Origin: Mesodorylaimus sp. YZB2_4
Lineage: Eukaryota > Nematoda > Enoplea > Dorylaimida > Dorylaimidae
Assembly (NCBI GenBank): GCA_030248295.1
Contig: JASANH010000209.1
Coordinates: forward strand, 434,001 to 498,000
Direction: 5' to 3'
DNA: 64,000 bases
A model generated the notes under the pieces. It was given only the letters and a program-made list of their open reading frames with translations, had not been told where the DNA came from and made no database searches. Of this stretch, positions 62,840 through 64,000 are shown in pieces. Position numbers and translations under genes: made by a program. Position 1 is the stretch's first letter; the number at the start of each line of letters is the position of its first letter.

Positions 62840-63462
62840 ATCAGGGCCGAGCGAGACCCAGAGGCCGAGCTGACTTTGTTCATCTGTCGTGCAGGACTCA
62901 GGATTCTTTGTGGGCAGCACACAAGATTTGCATGACGTTCTAGTTGTGCGAGCGAGAGAATTTTCGAGGTGCATGCTCTAATGTACTGCACTACGTACAG
63001 GGCTCACCCACAAACTCAACCTATTTGTAGTCGGGTCGGATTACTCACGACGTCAGTCTAGACCCACTACGACGGGCGGCGCCAGTCTGGCGGGGAGGCC
63101 CATGGCCGCGCGAAACACAAAACTAGTAACGAGAGCGCGCCTGAAAACAGGTGTCTTGTATGCTGGGCGGCGTTTGTTTGAATTCCTAGCGCCAGATGTC
63201 TGATACCTTTTTTGAGTGAGGCCTTCTACAGTAGATAGCCGCATGACATCGAGAAGACCATCTGCACATTGATAAATGCAGAAAAGCTAATTTTCTTGAA
63301 CCCAGCTGGGTTTTGCTTAGTGAATTTGTCTTATTGCACATCCACAAAGCAGGCTGAACTGTCCTTTGCGAACTTTAGCTACGGTACCTGCATTGGATAA
63401 GTCGTGGTATACCAAAATCATGAAAACTCTATTTATCGTGGCAATAATTTTATAACTCTTAG
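62840..63462. other. intergenic, nothing recognised
   Basis: Small minus-strand frames with no motif. Confidence 0.4.
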
Positions 63463-63692
63463 TTCGCGAAAGCAAACATGGCGACACTGATGAGAAAACT
63501 GAGCTGCTTACAGAACCGGATGCCAGCATTAATATTGACATGGACACAAGCATGGATGCAGACATGAACATACCAGAAGTCCATGTCCAGTTAAACACAG
63601 ATTTGGATTCGAATGATGGAATGGATGACAGATTAGCGTCAAAACGCACTCAAAAACTTCCATGTGAATGGGATCACGCAGAATACGCTTAA
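63463..63692 (+). CDS. possible exon, acidic protein, unknown
   Basis: After ACTCTTAG, a possible acceptor, a frame of 76 codons runs to TAA at 63690-63692. It is rich in Asp, Glu and Met (INIDMDTSMDADMNIPEVHV). No ATG-led version or partner exon is clear, and the gene, if real, would extend out of the window. A decayed transposon origin is equally possible. Confidence 0.25.
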
Positions 63693-64000
63693 TTTCTTCC
63701 GCGATTGCGCGCTGATCCCGGTGCAACTGAAAGGAATGAAGGCCACTCAGGATCATCAGTGCCTTGCGCTAGCAGTGCAACAGAAGCCTCAGTTCAATGC
63801 TCGAAAGTTCATGAGGGAAAAAACATTTGCGTCCTGAATTTCACAAAGATGCAGTGGCACCAATCAAGAAATTCGATAGCCCTGATGCACAACTCAGGCA
63901 AGCAGTGATCAATGCAAATCTGGTTTGTTCCGCCTTTAGCACCCATCCTGTCGCGGCTACAGCTGCAGCGTTAGCCGCAACACTGTTAGTGATATCGTCA
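63693..64000. other. window edge, nothing recognised
   Basis: A short plus-strand frame at 63705-63908 has no recognisable motif. Confidence 0.35.

Overview
The window is nuclear DNA of an invertebrate metazoan. The evidence is intron-bearing genes with canonical GT/AG borders, metazoan-type families (DEG/ENaC channel, seven-helix receptor, glycine N-acyltransferase-like enzyme, F-box protein), Pmp3 proteins (absent from vertebrates), and mobile elements typical of animals (CR1/jockey-like LINE, Ty3/Gypsy relic, tRNA-derived SINEs, hAT-like and MITE elements). I cannot name the phylum from sequence alone. Nothing bacterial, organellar or CRISPR-like is visible.

Layout. 0-3.4 kb: repeats (tRNA-SINEs, a truncated LINE tail) and one doubtful exon. 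3.4-5.8 kb: an intact three-exon DEG/ENaC channel gene (minus). 7-9 kb: nested SINE/MITE insertions. 9.1-9.8 kb: a two-exon Pmp3 gene. 12.6-13.7 kb: a hAT-like non-autonomous element. 13.9-16.2 kb: a dead F-box copy and the 3' half of a LINE. 16.3-17.6 kb: a single-exon GPCR (minus). 19.3-20.2 kb: a SINE/MITE cluster. 22.4-23.0 kb: broken DEG/ENaC exon-1 copies. 24.6-27.7 kb: a decayed Gypsy-type element with gag-, envelope-like and integrase-like parts and no reverse transcriptase that I could see. 29.4-30.2 kb: a four-helix membrane protein of unknown family (minus). 32.8-34.3 kb: a second Pmp3 gene with two candidate last exons. 35.0-36.6 kb: an F-box/leucine-rich-repeat gene with several frame breaks. 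37.6-39.1 kb: a dead duplicate of the DEG/ENaC 3' half. 40.7-42.2 and 59.6-61.3 kb: two intronless paralogous type I membrane proteins (vWA-like head, Cys-rich neck, Thr-rich stalk, basic tail). 45.4-46.4 kb: a GLYAT-like acetyltransferase (minus). 43-59 kb is otherwise dominated by terminal-inverted-repeat and fold-back elements, and one hAT-like element has a perfect 8-bp target duplication.

The genes do not form an operon or an obvious pathway. Many encode membrane or cell-surface proteins (channel, receptor, tetraspan protein, Pmp3 proteins, mucin-like receptors). The region has been reshaped by local segmental duplication (DEG/ENaC, F-box, vWA-like, Pmp3 last exon) and by several MITE families. 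Some insertions are datable by empty sites inside the window. Frame breaks at homopolymers suggest that some lesions may be sequencing errors rather than mutations.
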